30,429 nt of DNA from an uncultured Muribaculaceae bacterium (lineage in GTDB: Bacteria; Bacteroidota; Bacteroidia; Bacteroidales; Muribaculaceae). Positions 8,425 through 16,877 of this stretch are shown in pieces (position 1 is the stretch's first letter; each line of letters begins with the position of its first letter). Below the pieces are notes generated by a model. That model saw only the letters and a list, made by a program, of their open reading frames with translations, was not told the DNA's origin and searched no databases. The stretch covers positions 1-30,429 of the forward strand of contig CAJTRT010000030.1 of assembly GCA_910579105.1 (NCBI GenBank). The letters are read 5' to 3'. The position numbers and the translations under genes are program-made.

Positions 8425-9239
8425 CCTGGGAATTTCGGGAACTGGTCGAAATCGGGATCGCGCTTTTCAAGAAAAGCGTTCTTCCCCTCCTGGGCTTCCG
8501 GCATGAGGTAGTAAAGGAGGGTGGCGTCGCCGGCGAACTCCATAAGCCCGGCCTGGCCGTCGAGCTCGGCGTTGAGGGCGCGCTTGATCATGCGTATCGC
8601 CATCGGCGAACGTTTCAGAATCGTCTCGCACCATTCCACCGTCTCGTCCTCAAGGCGCTCGAAAGGCACTACGGCGTTTATCATACCCATTTCGAGGGCT
8701 TCCTTCGCGGTATACTGGCGGCAGAGGTACCAGATTTCGCGGGCTTTTTTCTGCCCGACGCACCTGGCGAGGTACGACGAGCCGAACCCGGCGTCGAAAC
8801 TTCCCACTTTCGGACCTGTCTGGCCGAAGCGGGCGTTCTCCGACGCGATCGACAGGTCGCAGACGACGTTCAGCACGTTGCCGCCTCCTATGGCGTAGCC
8901 GTTGACCATGGCGATCACCGGTTTCGGAATCGAACGGATCATCTTGTGCAGTTCCAGCACGTTGAGACGCGGGGTTCCGTCGGCGTCGATATAGCCGCCC
9001 AGGCCTTTGTAATGCTGGTCTCCTCCCGAGCAAAAAGCCTTGTCGCCGGCACCGGTCAGGATAATGACGCCGATTTCGGAACTTGTGCGGCAGTAGGTGA
9101 ACGCGTCGAGCATTTCCGCGTTTGTCCGCGGGCGGAAGGCGTTATATACTTTCGGCCTATTGATCGTTATCTTGGCAATCTTTCCGAAGCGCTCGAAGAG
9201 GATGTCCTCGTATTCTTTTATGGTTTCCCAGTTTCTCAT
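8421..9239 (-). CDS. menB: 1,4-Dihydroxy-2-naphthoyl-CoA synthase
   Basis: The 272-aa crotonase-family enzyme cyclises o-succinylbenzoyl-CoA to DHNA-CoA. Family marks are KITINRPKVYNAFRPRT, the oxyanion-hole region TGAGDKAFCSGGDQ and the central AMVNGYAIGGGN. FGQTGPKVGSFDAGFGSSYLAR and the C-terminal PDFDQFPKFPG, both close to the MenB signature, follow. It starts 15 nt after menD and overlaps menC by 4 bp. In pathway order it acts after menC and menE even though it sits before them in the operon. Confidence 0.95.
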   Translation of the reverse strand: MRNWETIKEYEDILFERFGKIAKITINRPKVYNAFRPRTNAEMLDAFTYCRTSSEIGVIILTGAGDKAFCSGGDQHYKGLGGYIDADGTPRLNVLELHKMIRSIPKPVIAMVNGYAIGGGNVLNVVCDLSIASENARFGQTGPKVGSFDAGFGSSYLARCVGQKKAREIWYLCRQYTAKEALEMGMINAVVPFERLEDETVEWCETILKRSPMAIRMIKRALNAELDGQAGLMEFAGDATLLYYLMPEAQEGKNAFLEKRDPDFDQFPKFPG

Positions 9240-9254
9240 ATGCTCTCAGGGGTC

Positions 9255-10868
9255 TTATTTGTTTTCAAGAATAATTCTCAGGATGCAGGGGCGATCCCTC
9301 TCGGCGACAAGCCGCTTGGCGGCCTCAGCCAGTGATGCCGGGCTGTCGGCTTCCGAATAGCAGAACCCGTAGGCGGCGGCGATCCGCGCCAGCGGCAGGT
9401 TCACGCCTCCGGCGATGAGCGTCTCCCGCTCGGGGAGGTCGCGGGTAGTGGCCACCCGGCGGAAAATCCCGCCTCCCGCGTTGTCGAGGACCGCGATTTT
9501 CAGTCTGGGCGACAACTGGCGCGACGCGAACGCGCCGAGGTCGTACTGCGTCGACATGTCGCCTGCAATCAGCAGTGTCGGCTTGTCGTATGCCGCAGAC
9601 GCTCCGACGGCGGTTGACACGCAGCCGTCGATACCGCTGACGCCCCGGTTGGCGCTGACGCGGTGGAAGCGTCCTCCCGCTACCGGCAGCGCGAGGCGCA
9701 CGGCCATGCCGTTGCCAAGCTGGAGGTTCCACTGGCGTGGAACCGCGTCAAGCAATATCCTGACAGCGTTTGACGATGACCATGATCCGTCTGCCGGCGG
9801 TGTCGCGGATTCTCCTGGAGTTGTCTTGGCCGTGCAGTCTCCGATACGGAGGTAGTGGTTCAAAGCTCCGGCCAGACGGGGGAAGAACCCCTCGGGGGGG
9901 AAGTTGACGCGGGTCGTCAGGCGTTTGAACGTGTCGACGGCATGGTCCGCCACTCCGACATGCCAATGCTCGCGGATGCTTTCGCTGCCGCGCAGGCGCT
10001 CTTTGACCTTTGCCGAGACAATGGAGCCTCCGAAAGTTATGAGCACTTCCGGATTGGCGGTCAGGATACGGTCTGTATCCCTTAATATATGGTTTCCGCG
10101 GAGGTTAGCGAGCCCTTCGTCGGCCACCTCGAACCCCTCGATGCGGGAAATGTCGGAAAGCGCGCGGCTAAGGCGGTCGTCGGGAGCGTTGAAGCCGCCG
10201 ATCACCAGCACGCGCCTGTCAATCAGCCTCGCCGCCAGACGGCGCGCCTCCTCGACCGGGATGACCTGAGGCCTGCCTATGAAGTCGATCTTGTGGAACG
10301 GTGTCTCGTCGCTGTCAGTCACAGCCTCGACAGTCAGCGGGGCCGACAGGTGCACGTTGATGTGCGCGGGGCCTTTCGGCCCTGATGTCGCCGCGACCAG
10401 TACGTCGTTGAGCAGGCGGTTGATATGCCAGAGACCTTCGTCGTCGCGTTCGTCGCCGTTTATTGAGATCTGCGCTCTAACGATGTTGGAAAGCGCTCCT
10501 GGCTGCCTGATTGTCTGGCTGTCGGCCTGGTCTATCCAGGCCTCCGGGCGGTCCGCTGTTATGGCGATAAGCGGTATCCCCCTGTAATATGCCTCGGCCA
10601 GCGCCGGGGCGTAGTTGAGCATGGCCGAGCCGGAAGTGCAGCACAGGGCCACAGGCTCGCCGGAGACATCCGCCAGCCCGAGGGCTTCGAACGCCGCGCA
10701 GCGCTCGTCAATCACAGGTATGGTGTCGATATTCCCCGCGCGGGCCAGCGCCATAAGCAGCGGGGCGTTCCGGCTGCCGGGAGAGGTGACGGTCCGGCGC
10801 ACCCCGTAGGCCGCCAAGGCCCGCGCGATCATGCGGCATACGGTTTTCTCGGTGTCAGGTTTCAGCAT
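9255..10868 (-). CDS. menD: SEPHCHC synthase (MenD)
   Basis: This ThDP enzyme joins 2-oxoglutarate to isochorismate, the first committed step of menaquinone synthesis. From ATG 10868 it is 537 aa; an in-frame ATG at 10901 would add 11 residues. N-terminal marks are the VRRTVTSPGSRNAPLL stretch and AALCCTSGSAMLNYAPALAEA-like ThDP-domain sequence at residues 75-100. The C-terminal ThDP and metal motif is NRGVSGIDGCVSTAVGASA and the following IAGDMSTQYDLGA. The 10868 start is preferred because the family begins close to it, but the dyad at 10876-10893 would then lie right in front of the start codon. It is first in a menD-menB-menC-menE operon. menF, menA and menH are not in the window. Confidence 0.92.
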   Translation of the reverse strand: MLKPDTEKTVCRMIARALAAYGVRRTVTSPGSRNAPLLMALARAGNIDTIPVIDERCAAFEALGLADVSGEPVALCCTSGSAMLNYAPALAEAYYRGIPLIAITADRPEAWIDQADSQTIRQPGALSNIVRAQISINGDERDDEGLWHINRLLNDVLVAATSGPKGPAHINVHLSAPLTVEAVTDSDETPFHKIDFIGRPQVIPVEEARRLAARLIDRRVLVIGGFNAPDDRLSRALSDISRIEGFEVADEGLANLRGNHILRDTDRILTANPEVLITFGGSIVSAKVKERLRGSESIREHWHVGVADHAVDTFKRLTTRVNFPPEGFFPRLAGALNHYLRIGDCTAKTTPGESATPPADGSWSSSNAVRILLDAVPRQWNLQLGNGMAVRLALPVAGGRFHRVSANRGVSGIDGCVSTAVGASAAYDKPTLLIAGDMSTQYDLGAFASRQLSPRLKIAVLDNAGGGIFRRVATTRDLPERETLIAGGVNLPLARIAAAYGFCYSEADSPASLAEAAKRLVAERDRPCILRIILENK

Positions 10869-10875
10869 ATCAACT

Positions 10876-10893
10876 ACAAAAGTGGCCTTTTGT
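10876..10893. promoter_or_regulatory. 18-bp dyad at the menD start (possible operator or leader hairpin)
   Basis: ACAAAAG-TGGC-CTTTTGT is a perfect 7-bp inverted repeat with a 4-bp centre, ending 7 bp upstream of ATG 10868 on the menD strand. Its left half and centre (CAAAAGTGGCC) recur at 10921-10931. In RNA it would form a hairpin over the menD ribosome-binding region; in DNA it could be a repressor site. No function is established. Confidence 0.4.
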
Positions 10894-10939
10894 GCCAACA
10901 TATCATATCGCGAAATTAATCAAAAGTGGCCGGTTTTCG

Positions 10940-10947
10940 TAACTTTG
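10940..10947 (+). promoter_or_regulatory. Promoter -7 box for the Omp85-like gene
   Basis: TAACTTTG matches TAnnTTTG exactly and lies 25 bp before ATG 10973, so the leader would be about 19 nt. No TTG is found at the expected 19-20 bp upstream, so the -33 element is weak or absent. Confidence 0.55.
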
Positions 10948-10972
10948 CGCCCGATTTCGCTGTTATTCTTTT

Positions 10973-12166
10973 ATGAAGTTCATCACCCGACAAACCATTT
11001 GCGCTCTTTTATCGCTGATTTTCGGCGCGTTTGCCGTCGTGGGACAGAATGAGGCGGCAGCTGACTCTTCAATGACAGTGATTCCCGAGGCGGCGGCTGA
11101 CACAGTCGCTCCTAAAAAGAAGGGACTGATTTCGAGGATTATCAGTTATTTCGATGACTCCAACAAGCCCCCTTCCGACAAAAAGTTCGACATTTCCTTT
11201 CTCGGAGGGCCGAGCTATTCTTCCTCCACGAATTTCGAGGTGGCGGTAATCGCCGCGGGGCTGTACAAGTCGCGGTATGATTCTCTGACGCCTCGCTCCA
11301 GCATATCCGTGTTTGCAGAGGTATCGGTAATCGGCATGTTCAACGTAGGGGTGCGCGGCAGCCACATTTTCCCGAACGACCATATGCGTATCAAGTACGA
11401 CGGCAACTTCCAGCGGTTCCCGTCATATTTCTGGGGCATCGGTTTCGACAGCGAGAGTGACGACGGCAACAAAGGTAAGTACACCCTTTTCGAGTCGAAA
11501 GTGAACGCCGAGTTCCTGTGGCGCCTGGGTAGCCGGGTATTCCTCGGTCCGGCTTTCACGTTCAATTATTCCCAGGCCAACGATGTCAGAAAGCCGGAAT
11601 TATGGCGGGGGGAGCGGTTGAAACAGCTTAACTACGGGGCCGGCGTGGTTTTCTCGCTCGACACGCGCGACTATCCCGAGAACCCGTACAGCGGTCTGCA
11701 CTTCCATGTCAGCAGCAGGTTCTATCCGGAATTTTTAGGGAACAGGCGCTTCTTCTACACCGGCGAGATGACGTTCGGGATATATCGCCGTTTCTGGGAG
11801 TCCGGTGTCTGGGCGTTGCAGCTCCATGGCGCTGTGTCGGGCAGTGACACGCCTTGGAGCATGCTCCCTGCGATTGATACCTCCGGCTCTGTCCGCGGGT
11901 ATTACGAGGGCCGCTACCGCGACCGCAACGAGGCCGACGTGGTGCTGGAACTGCGTCAGAAGGTATGGCGGCGGAACGGGATAGTCCTCTGGGGGGGAGT
12001 GGCGGCTGTCTTCGACCATCCTTCGGAAATATCAGGAAGGAGGCTGCTGCCGACCTACGGCATAGGCTACCGCTGGGAATTCAAGAACCGTGTCAACGTG
12101 AGGGTCGATTTCGGCATCGGCCGCCATTCGACGGCTTTCAACGTGAGCATCAACGAGGCGTTTTAG
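10973..12166 (+). CDS. BamA/TamA-family (Omp85) outer-membrane beta-barrel protein without POTRA domains
   Basis: The 397-aa protein opens with a signal peptide (MKFITRQTICALLSLIFGAF, with cleavage probably near VVGQ). After a short acidic linker (about residues 25-65) comes a barrel from FDISFLGGPSYSSSTNFEV. Omp85 barrel signatures include SLDTRDYPENPYSGLHFHVS and the ending RVDFGIGRHSTAFNVSINEAF, with a terminal phenylalanine. There is no room for POTRA domains, so it is not BamA itself. It resembles the standalone surface-antigen barrels common in Bacteroidales. Substrate is unknown; lipid or protein transport is possible. The next gene starts 9 nt later, so the two are probably co-expressed. 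Confidence 0.82.
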   Translation: MKFITRQTICALLSLIFGAFAVVGQNEAAADSSMTVIPEAAADTVAPKKKGLISRIISYFDDSNKPPSDKKFDISFLGGPSYSSSTNFEVAVIAAGLYKSRYDSLTPRSSISVFAEVSVIGMFNVGVRGSHIFPNDHMRIKYDGNFQRFPSYFWGIGFDSESDDGNKGKYTLFESKVNAEFLWRLGSRVFLGPAFTFNYSQANDVRKPELWRGERLKQLNYGAGVVFSLDTRDYPENPYSGLHFHVSSRFYPEFLGNRRFFYTGEMTFGIYRRFWESGVWALQLHGAVSGSDTPWSMLPAIDTSGSVRGYYEGRYRDRNEADVVLELRQKVWRRNGIVLWGGVAAVFDHPSEISGRRLLPTYGIGYRWEFKNRVNVRVDFGIGRHSTAFNVSINEAF

Positions 12167-12175
12167 CCCGTAAAC

Positions 12176-13891
12176 ATGACAGAAAAGACCACTCATTTCA
12201 TTATGCGAAAGTTTCATAATCTCATATCGCGTTCCGCTCCATGGCTGTTACTCTGGGTTGTCGCCGGACTGATGGTCCCGAATGTCGCGCTCTGCGTTAC
12301 TGAGCAGGGATGCGGCTGGGGGAAGGGGGCCAACGTGCTTCTGCCTCTCGGTGTTTATATGCTTCTTTTCGGGCTGAGCCGCAAAACCGGGCGCACGGCG
12401 CTGCTGATGATTCCGTTTATGTTTTTCGCTGCTTTCGAGCTGGTGTTGCTGAACTTGTATGGGGAGTCAGTAATCGCTGTCGATATGTTCCTCAATGTAG
12501 CCACGACAAGTTATTCCGAGGCCACGGAACTGTTGTCGAGCCTTGTCGGCGCCATGGCGCAGGTCGTCGTTATTTATCTGACGGCTATCGTCTGGGGTGT
12601 GTTGGCGGTCCGCGACAAGGCGAGACTTCCGTCAGCCTGGGCTTTGCGGAGCCGGAGGCTCGGCATTTTGCTGGGGTGTGCCGGACTGGTCTGCGCTGGT
12701 TTGGGTGCGTTGCTGTGCAAACGTTACAGCTTCGAGCACGAGACATTCCCGGTCAACGCTGTGTCCAATCTGGTTGAGGCGTTCGACAGGGCGCGTGAGT
12801 CGAAAGCGTACCCCGAAACATCCGCCGGTTTCTCCTACGGGGCTCGCTCGACCCGCCCTGCCGAGGAGCCGGAGGTGTATGTCATGGTGGTCGGAGAAAC
12901 TTCCAGGGCGCTCAACTGGCAACTTGCCGGGTATGGGCGCGAGACGAATCCCAGACTGTCGAGAGCGGCGGGAGTGACATTCTTCCCCTACTCCGTCACA
13001 GAGTCGAACACCACGCACAAGAGTGTGCCCATGCTGATAAGCCATCTCTCAGCCGAGAACTTCAACGAGCTTCCCCGGACCAAGAGCATCGTCACGGCCT
13101 TCAAGGAGGCGGGCTACCGCACGGCCTTTTTCTCAAACCAGCCGCCGAATGGCTCGTATACCCAGTATTTCGCCGATGAGGCCGACCGGGTGGTTTACAT
13201 AAAGCCTGACGGACGCGTGCCGCGTCTCGACGAGGAGCTGCTGAAATATCTCGGAGAGGAGCTTGCCGACACTTCCGCGAGGAAGAAGTTCGTGGTGCTT
13301 CACACTTACGGCTCGCATTTCCTTTACCGCGACAGGTATCCTGCCGGGAACGCCCGTTTCCTGCCCGACGATTTCATCGACGCGTCGGCGAAAGACCGTG
13401 ACAGGCTGATCAACTCGTTTGACAACACGGTGCTGTATACCGACAGCGTGCTCAACGAGGTAATCGCCATGCTCGGGGCGATGGACTGCCGTGCCGCCAT
13501 GTTTTACAGCTCCGACCACGGGGAGGATATTTTTGATGACGAGCGCCAGCGTTTCCTCCACGCGTCACCGAATCCGACATACTACCAGTTGCGCGTGGCT
13601 ACCCTCTGCTGGCTTTCCGATTCGCTCCGACGGGCCGAACCCCGGTTTGAAAAGGCTTTGCGGATTAACCGCGGGCGCCGTGTCTCGCCTCAGAAATCAC
13701 TGTTCCCGTCGATGCTCCAGGCGGCCGGCATAACATCGCCGTATATCACACGCAGCGCTTCTCTTCTCGACCGGGCGTACGCCCCTACTCCGGCCGTGTA
13801 CCTCAATGACCTGAACCAGGCGCTGTTGATCGGCAACGCCGGCCTGCGGAAGACCGACAGGGAGCTCCTGGAGCCATATCTTTCCAAATGA
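12176..13891 (+). CDS. Lipid A phosphoethanolamine transferase (EptA-like, sulfatase fold)
   Basis: The 571-aa inner-membrane enzyme has five hydrophobic segments in residues 20-182, then a periplasmic alkaline-phosphatase-like domain. Catalytic and metal residues fit EptA: E241 in VVGETSRALNWQLAGYGRETNP, likely nucleophile T280 in TESNTTHKSVP, H381 in TYGSH, and D447/H448 in YSSDHGEDI. Family members move phosphoethanolamine from phosphatidylethanolamine to lipid A or core sugars, which lowers surface charge and raises polymyxin resistance. The acceptor is inferred only. ATG 12203 (10th codon) is an alternative start. It is 9 nt after the Omp85-like gene, suggesting joint outer-membrane function. 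Low sequence identity to named subtypes prevents giving an eptA symbol. Confidence 0.85.
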   Translation: MTEKTTHFIMRKFHNLISRSAPWLLLWVVAGLMVPNVALCVTEQGCGWGKGANVLLPLGVYMLLFGLSRKTGRTALLMIPFMFFAAFELVLLNLYGESVIAVDMFLNVATTSYSEATELLSSLVGAMAQVVVIYLTAIVWGVLAVRDKARLPSAWALRSRRLGILLGCAGLVCAGLGALLCKRYSFEHETFPVNAVSNLVEAFDRARESKAYPETSAGFSYGARSTRPAEEPEVYVMVVGETSRALNWQLAGYGRETNPRLSRAAGVTFFPYSVTESNTTHKSVPMLISHLSAENFNELPRTKSIVTAFKEAGYRTAFFSNQPPNGSYTQYFADEADRVVYIKPDGRVPRLDEELLKYLGEELADTSARKKFVVLHTYGSHFLYRDRYPAGNARFLPDDFIDASAKDRDRLINSFDNTVLYTDSVLNEVIAMLGAMDCRAAMFYSSDHGEDIFDDERQRFLHASPNPTYYQLRVATLCWLSDSLRRAEPRFEKALRINRGRRVSPQKSLFPSMLQAAGITSPYITRSASLLDRAYAPTPAVYLNDLNQALLIGNAGLRKTDRELLEPYLSK

Positions 13892-13985
13892 TTGAAATCG
13901 CAGGCGAGGTGATGTTTGTGGAGTTTTCCATTTGTGGATGTTATTATTCTGCAAATAAACAATTTAATGATTTTTAACTCGCTGA

Positions 13986-14008
13986 AAGTTTTCCAAAAAT
14001 GAAAACTT
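13986..14008. promoter_or_regulatory. 23-bp dyad upstream of nrdD
   Basis: AAGTTTTC (13986-13993) and GAAAACTT (14001-14008) form a perfect 8-bp inverted repeat with a 7-bp A/T-rich centre. The centre lies about 72 bp before the predicted nrdD start point, a position used by class I activators. It could equally be a terminator-like remnant of the upstream transcript, but it is 95 bp past that gene's stop and has no T-run. Confidence 0.45.
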
Positions 14009-14031
14009 GCGGATTATTTGGCGTTATAAAT

Positions 14032-14062
14032 TTGCGCGCTTTTGACAATAGCGCTATCTTTG
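14032..14062 (+). promoter_or_regulatory. Promoter for nrdD-nrdG
   Basis: TTG (14032-14034), a 20-bp gap and TATCTTTG (14055-14062) match the Bacteroidota consensus fully. Predicted start is near 14069, giving a 35-nt leader before ATG 14104. Confidence 0.8.
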
Positions 14063-14103
14063 CAAACGCATTGACAAAAACTAACGACTGAAACAATCCG
14101 ATA

Positions 14104-16311
14104 ATGATACAGACCGTGATCAAGCGCGACGGACGCGTGGTTGGATATAACGAGGAAAAAATCAAGGCCGCCATCCGCAAGGCGATGTTGCAGACACCGC
14201 TTGGCGAAGACGAGGCCCTTATCCAGAAGATATCCGACCGCATAGGCGTCGCCGGCGACGAGCAGATGACCGTCGAGGCCATCCAGGACCGCGTGGAGCT
14301 GGAGCTTATGAAGTCGCCCCGCAAGGAGGTCGCCAAGAAATACATCGCCTACCGCGACCAGCGCTCGATTGCCCGCCGCGCCAAGACGCGCGACATATTC
14401 CTCGAGATAATCGAGGCAAAGAACAACGACATCACCCGCGAGAACGCCAATATGAACACCGATTCTCCGGCGGGAATGATGATGAAATTTGCGTCGGAGA
14501 CAACAAAGCCGTTCGTCGATGATTACCTGTTGAGCCAGGAGGCGCGCGACGCCGTCCGCAACGGCTACCTCCACATCCACGACAAGGATTATTATCCCAC
14601 GAAGAGCCTGACATGCGTCCAGCATCCGCTCGACAACATCCTGCGTCACGGGTTTGTGGCGGGCCACGGCGAGTCGCGGCCTGCGAAGCGCATAGAGACG
14701 GCGTCGGTCATAGCCTGCATATCGCTCGAGACGGCCCAGAACGAGATGCACGGCGGACAGGCGATTCCGGCGTTCGATTTCTACCTCGCGCCGTTCGTGC
14801 GCTCTTCTTTTGTGGAAGAGGTTAAGAAAGTCGAGCAGATGACGGGCGAGGACTATTCCGACCTCTACGATGTCGAGATGGATGATTTCGTTAGCCGCCC
14901 GCTCGACGGGCTGAAAGGGAGGGAGCGCGCCCTCCAGCACGCCGTGAACTCTACCGTGAGCCGGGTGCATCAGTCCATGGAGGCGTTTATCCACAATATG
15001 AACACGATTCATTCGCGCGGTGGCAACCAGGTGGTGTTCAGTTCTATAAACTATGGAACTGATACCTCGGCCGAAGGCCGCTGCGTGATCCGCGAGCTGC
15101 TGGCCTCTACCTACGAGGGTGTCGGCAACGGGGCCACCGCCATTTTCCCGATACAGATATGGAAGAAGAAACGGGGTGTGAACTATGAGCCGTCCGACCG
15201 AAACTACGACCTCTACCGCCTTGCGTGCAAGGTCACGGCGCGGCGTTTCTTCCCCAACTTCGTCAACCTCGATGCCTCGTTCAATCATCACGAAAAATGG
15301 CAGGCCGACGACCCGAAGCGTTACCTGTATGAGATAGCCACTATGGGCTGCCGCACGCGCGTGTTCGAGAACCGCTATGGCGAAAAGACCTCCGTAGGGC
15401 GCGGAAACCTCAGCTTCTCGACAATCAACATCGTGCGCATAGCGATAGAGTGCATGGCGATCCAGAACCTTTCGGAGCGCGTGGAGCGCTTTTTCGCCAA
15501 GCTTGACGAGGTTTTGGAAATCACCGCCCGGCAGCTCTGCGACCGTTTCGACTTCCAGAAAACGGCGTACGCCAAGCAGTTTCCCCTGCTTATGTCGCGC
15601 CTGTGGGTGGGTGCCGACAAGCTGTCGCCTTCCGACACTATCGAGAGCGTCATGAACCAGGGCACGCTCGGAATCGGCTTTATCGGTCTGGCCGAGGCGC
15701 TCGTGGCTCTTACAGGCAAGCATCACGGCGAATCGGAGGAGGCCCAGAAACTCGGATTGCGGATCGTAGGTCATATGCGCTCCCGCGTCAACGAATTCTG
15801 CGAGCGGTATAACCACAACTTCTCCGTGCTGGCGACGCCGGCCGAAGGCCTTTCCGGCAAGTTCACCGCCAAGGACCGCCGCTCGTTCGGCATCATCCCC
15901 GGCGTTACCGACAAGGCGTATTACACCAACTCCAACCACGTCCCGGTATATTACCACTGCTCGCCGCGCCACAAGGCCCGCGTCGAGGGCCCGTATCACG
16001 AGCTTACGCGTGGAGGCCATATCTTCTATGTGGAAATCGACGGTGACGCGACCCACAACCCCGACGCGATCTCCGACATTGTGGACCTGATGGACAAGCA
16101 CAACATAGGCTACTGCTCCGTTAACCACAACCGCAACCGCTGTATGGAGTGCGGCTACGAGGATGCCCAGGAGAACCTGGAAGTATGTCCCAAATGCGGC
16201 AGCAGGCACATCGACAAGCTGCAGCGTATAACAGGCTACCTCGTGGGTACCACCGACCGCTGGAACTCCGCCAAGCTGGCGGAGCTTGCCGACCGCGTGG
16301 TGCATAAATAA
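14104..16311 (+). CDS. nrdD: Anaerobic ribonucleoside-triphosphate reductase, class III
   Basis: The 735-aa glycyl-radical enzyme reduces NTPs to dNTPs without oxygen. Residues 1-90 form an ATP-cone (VIKRDGRVVGYNEEKIKAAI). The catalytic barrel includes RIETASVIACISLETAQNEMHGGQ, the VVFSSINYGTDTS region, and MGCRTRVFENR with a conserved cysteine. The C-terminal zinc ribbon uses C680, C683, C695 and C698. The radical glycine is G711 in RITGYLVGTTDRW. The length is usual for the family. nrdG begins 5 nt after its stop, the standard activase arrangement. A good promoter and a dyad precede it; oxygen or redox control is plausible but not shown. Confidence 0.96.
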   Translation: MIQTVIKRDGRVVGYNEEKIKAAIRKAMLQTPLGEDEALIQKISDRIGVAGDEQMTVEAIQDRVELELMKSPRKEVAKKYIAYRDQRSIARRAKTRDIFLEIIEAKNNDITRENANMNTDSPAGMMMKFASETTKPFVDDYLLSQEARDAVRNGYLHIHDKDYYPTKSLTCVQHPLDNILRHGFVAGHGESRPAKRIETASVIACISLETAQNEMHGGQAIPAFDFYLAPFVRSSFVEEVKKVEQMTGEDYSDLYDVEMDDFVSRPLDGLKGRERALQHAVNSTVSRVHQSMEAFIHNMNTIHSRGGNQVVFSSINYGTDTSAEGRCVIRELLASTYEGVGNGATAIFPIQIWKKKRGVNYEPSDRNYDLYRLACKVTARRFFPNFVNLDASFNHHEKWQADDPKRYLYEIATMGCRTRVFENRYGEKTSVGRGNLSFSTINIVRIAIECMAIQNLSERVERFFAKLDEVLEITARQLCDRFDFQKTAYAKQFPLLMSRLWVGADKLSPSDTIESVMNQGTLGIGFIGLAEALVALTGKHHGESEEAQKLGLRIVGHMRSRVNEFCERYNHNFSVLATPAEGLSGKFTAKDRRSFGIIPGVTDKAYYTNSNHVPVYYHCSPRHKARVEGPYHELTRGGHIFYVEIDGDATHNPDAISDIVDLMDKHNIGYCSVNHNRNRCMECGYEDAQENLEVCPKCGSRHIDKLQRITGYLVGTTDRWNSAKLAELADRVVHK

Positions 16312-16349
16312 ACCGCATGTGCCGAGCGATACCTGTCAAATGTCTATAT

Positions 16350-16832
16350 ATGGCTGGCTTTACATCTTTAAGAGTCCTCGACATCATCCCCGGCACGTCG
16401 GTCGACGGGCCGGGGCTTCGCACTACCATATATTTTGCCGGATGCCCCCATCATTGCGAGGGGTGCCATAATCCCCAGTCATGGAATCCGGAGGGCGGAC
16501 GTGTTATGACTGCTGACGAGATTTTGGATGTGGTGGAGGATAACGGTTTCAACGTTACATTTTCGGGAGGGGACCCCCTGTTGCAGATTGACGCCCTTCT
16601 TCCCCTGGCAGCCGCGATTCGGCGCCGCGGCTATAACATCTGGCTTTATACCGGCTACACGTTCGAGCAGATAGCGGCATCGCCGCGCCTGCGTCCCGTC
16701 CTCGACGCGGTCGATGTGGTTGTTGACGGGCCGTTCATCCTTTCCCTCCGCGACACCGGACTCCGTTTCCGCGGCTCCTCCAACCAGCGCGTCCTCTACT
16801 GCCCCTCCGGCCATCCCTGGGATGAAGATTAA
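16350..16832 (+). CDS. nrdG: NrdD-activating radical-SAM enzyme
   Basis: From ATG 16350 the protein is 160 aa; an in-frame ATG at 16317 would add 11 residues with no homology-like content (MCRAIPVKCLY). The [4Fe-4S] motif CxxxCxxC is C32, C36 and C39 (AGCPHHCEGCHNP). VDGPGLRT and NVTFSGGDPLLQ (a GGDP motif) are family marks. The enzyme uses S-adenosylmethionine to make the glycyl radical on NrdD. It sits 5 to 38 nt after nrdD depending on the start used, and is certainly co-transcribed. Confidence 0.93.
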   Translation: MAGFTSLRVLDIIPGTSVDGPGLRTTIYFAGCPHHCEGCHNPQSWNPEGGRVMTADEILDVVEDNGFNVTFSGGDPLLQIDALLPLAAAIRRRGYNIWLYTGYTFEQIAASPRLRPVLDAVDVVVDGPFILSLRDTGLRFRGSSNQRVLYCPSGHPWDED

Positions 16833-16877
16833 AGAATTTTAACGATAACTATGTTTCATGCGGCGGCTATCGGAAAG

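Noticed and set aside
14014..16305. 763-codon minus-strand frame antisense to nrdD
   Set aside because: A shadow frame of the GC-rich nrdD gene; translation is Val/His/Arg-rich with no family motifs, while nrdD has a full catalytic set.
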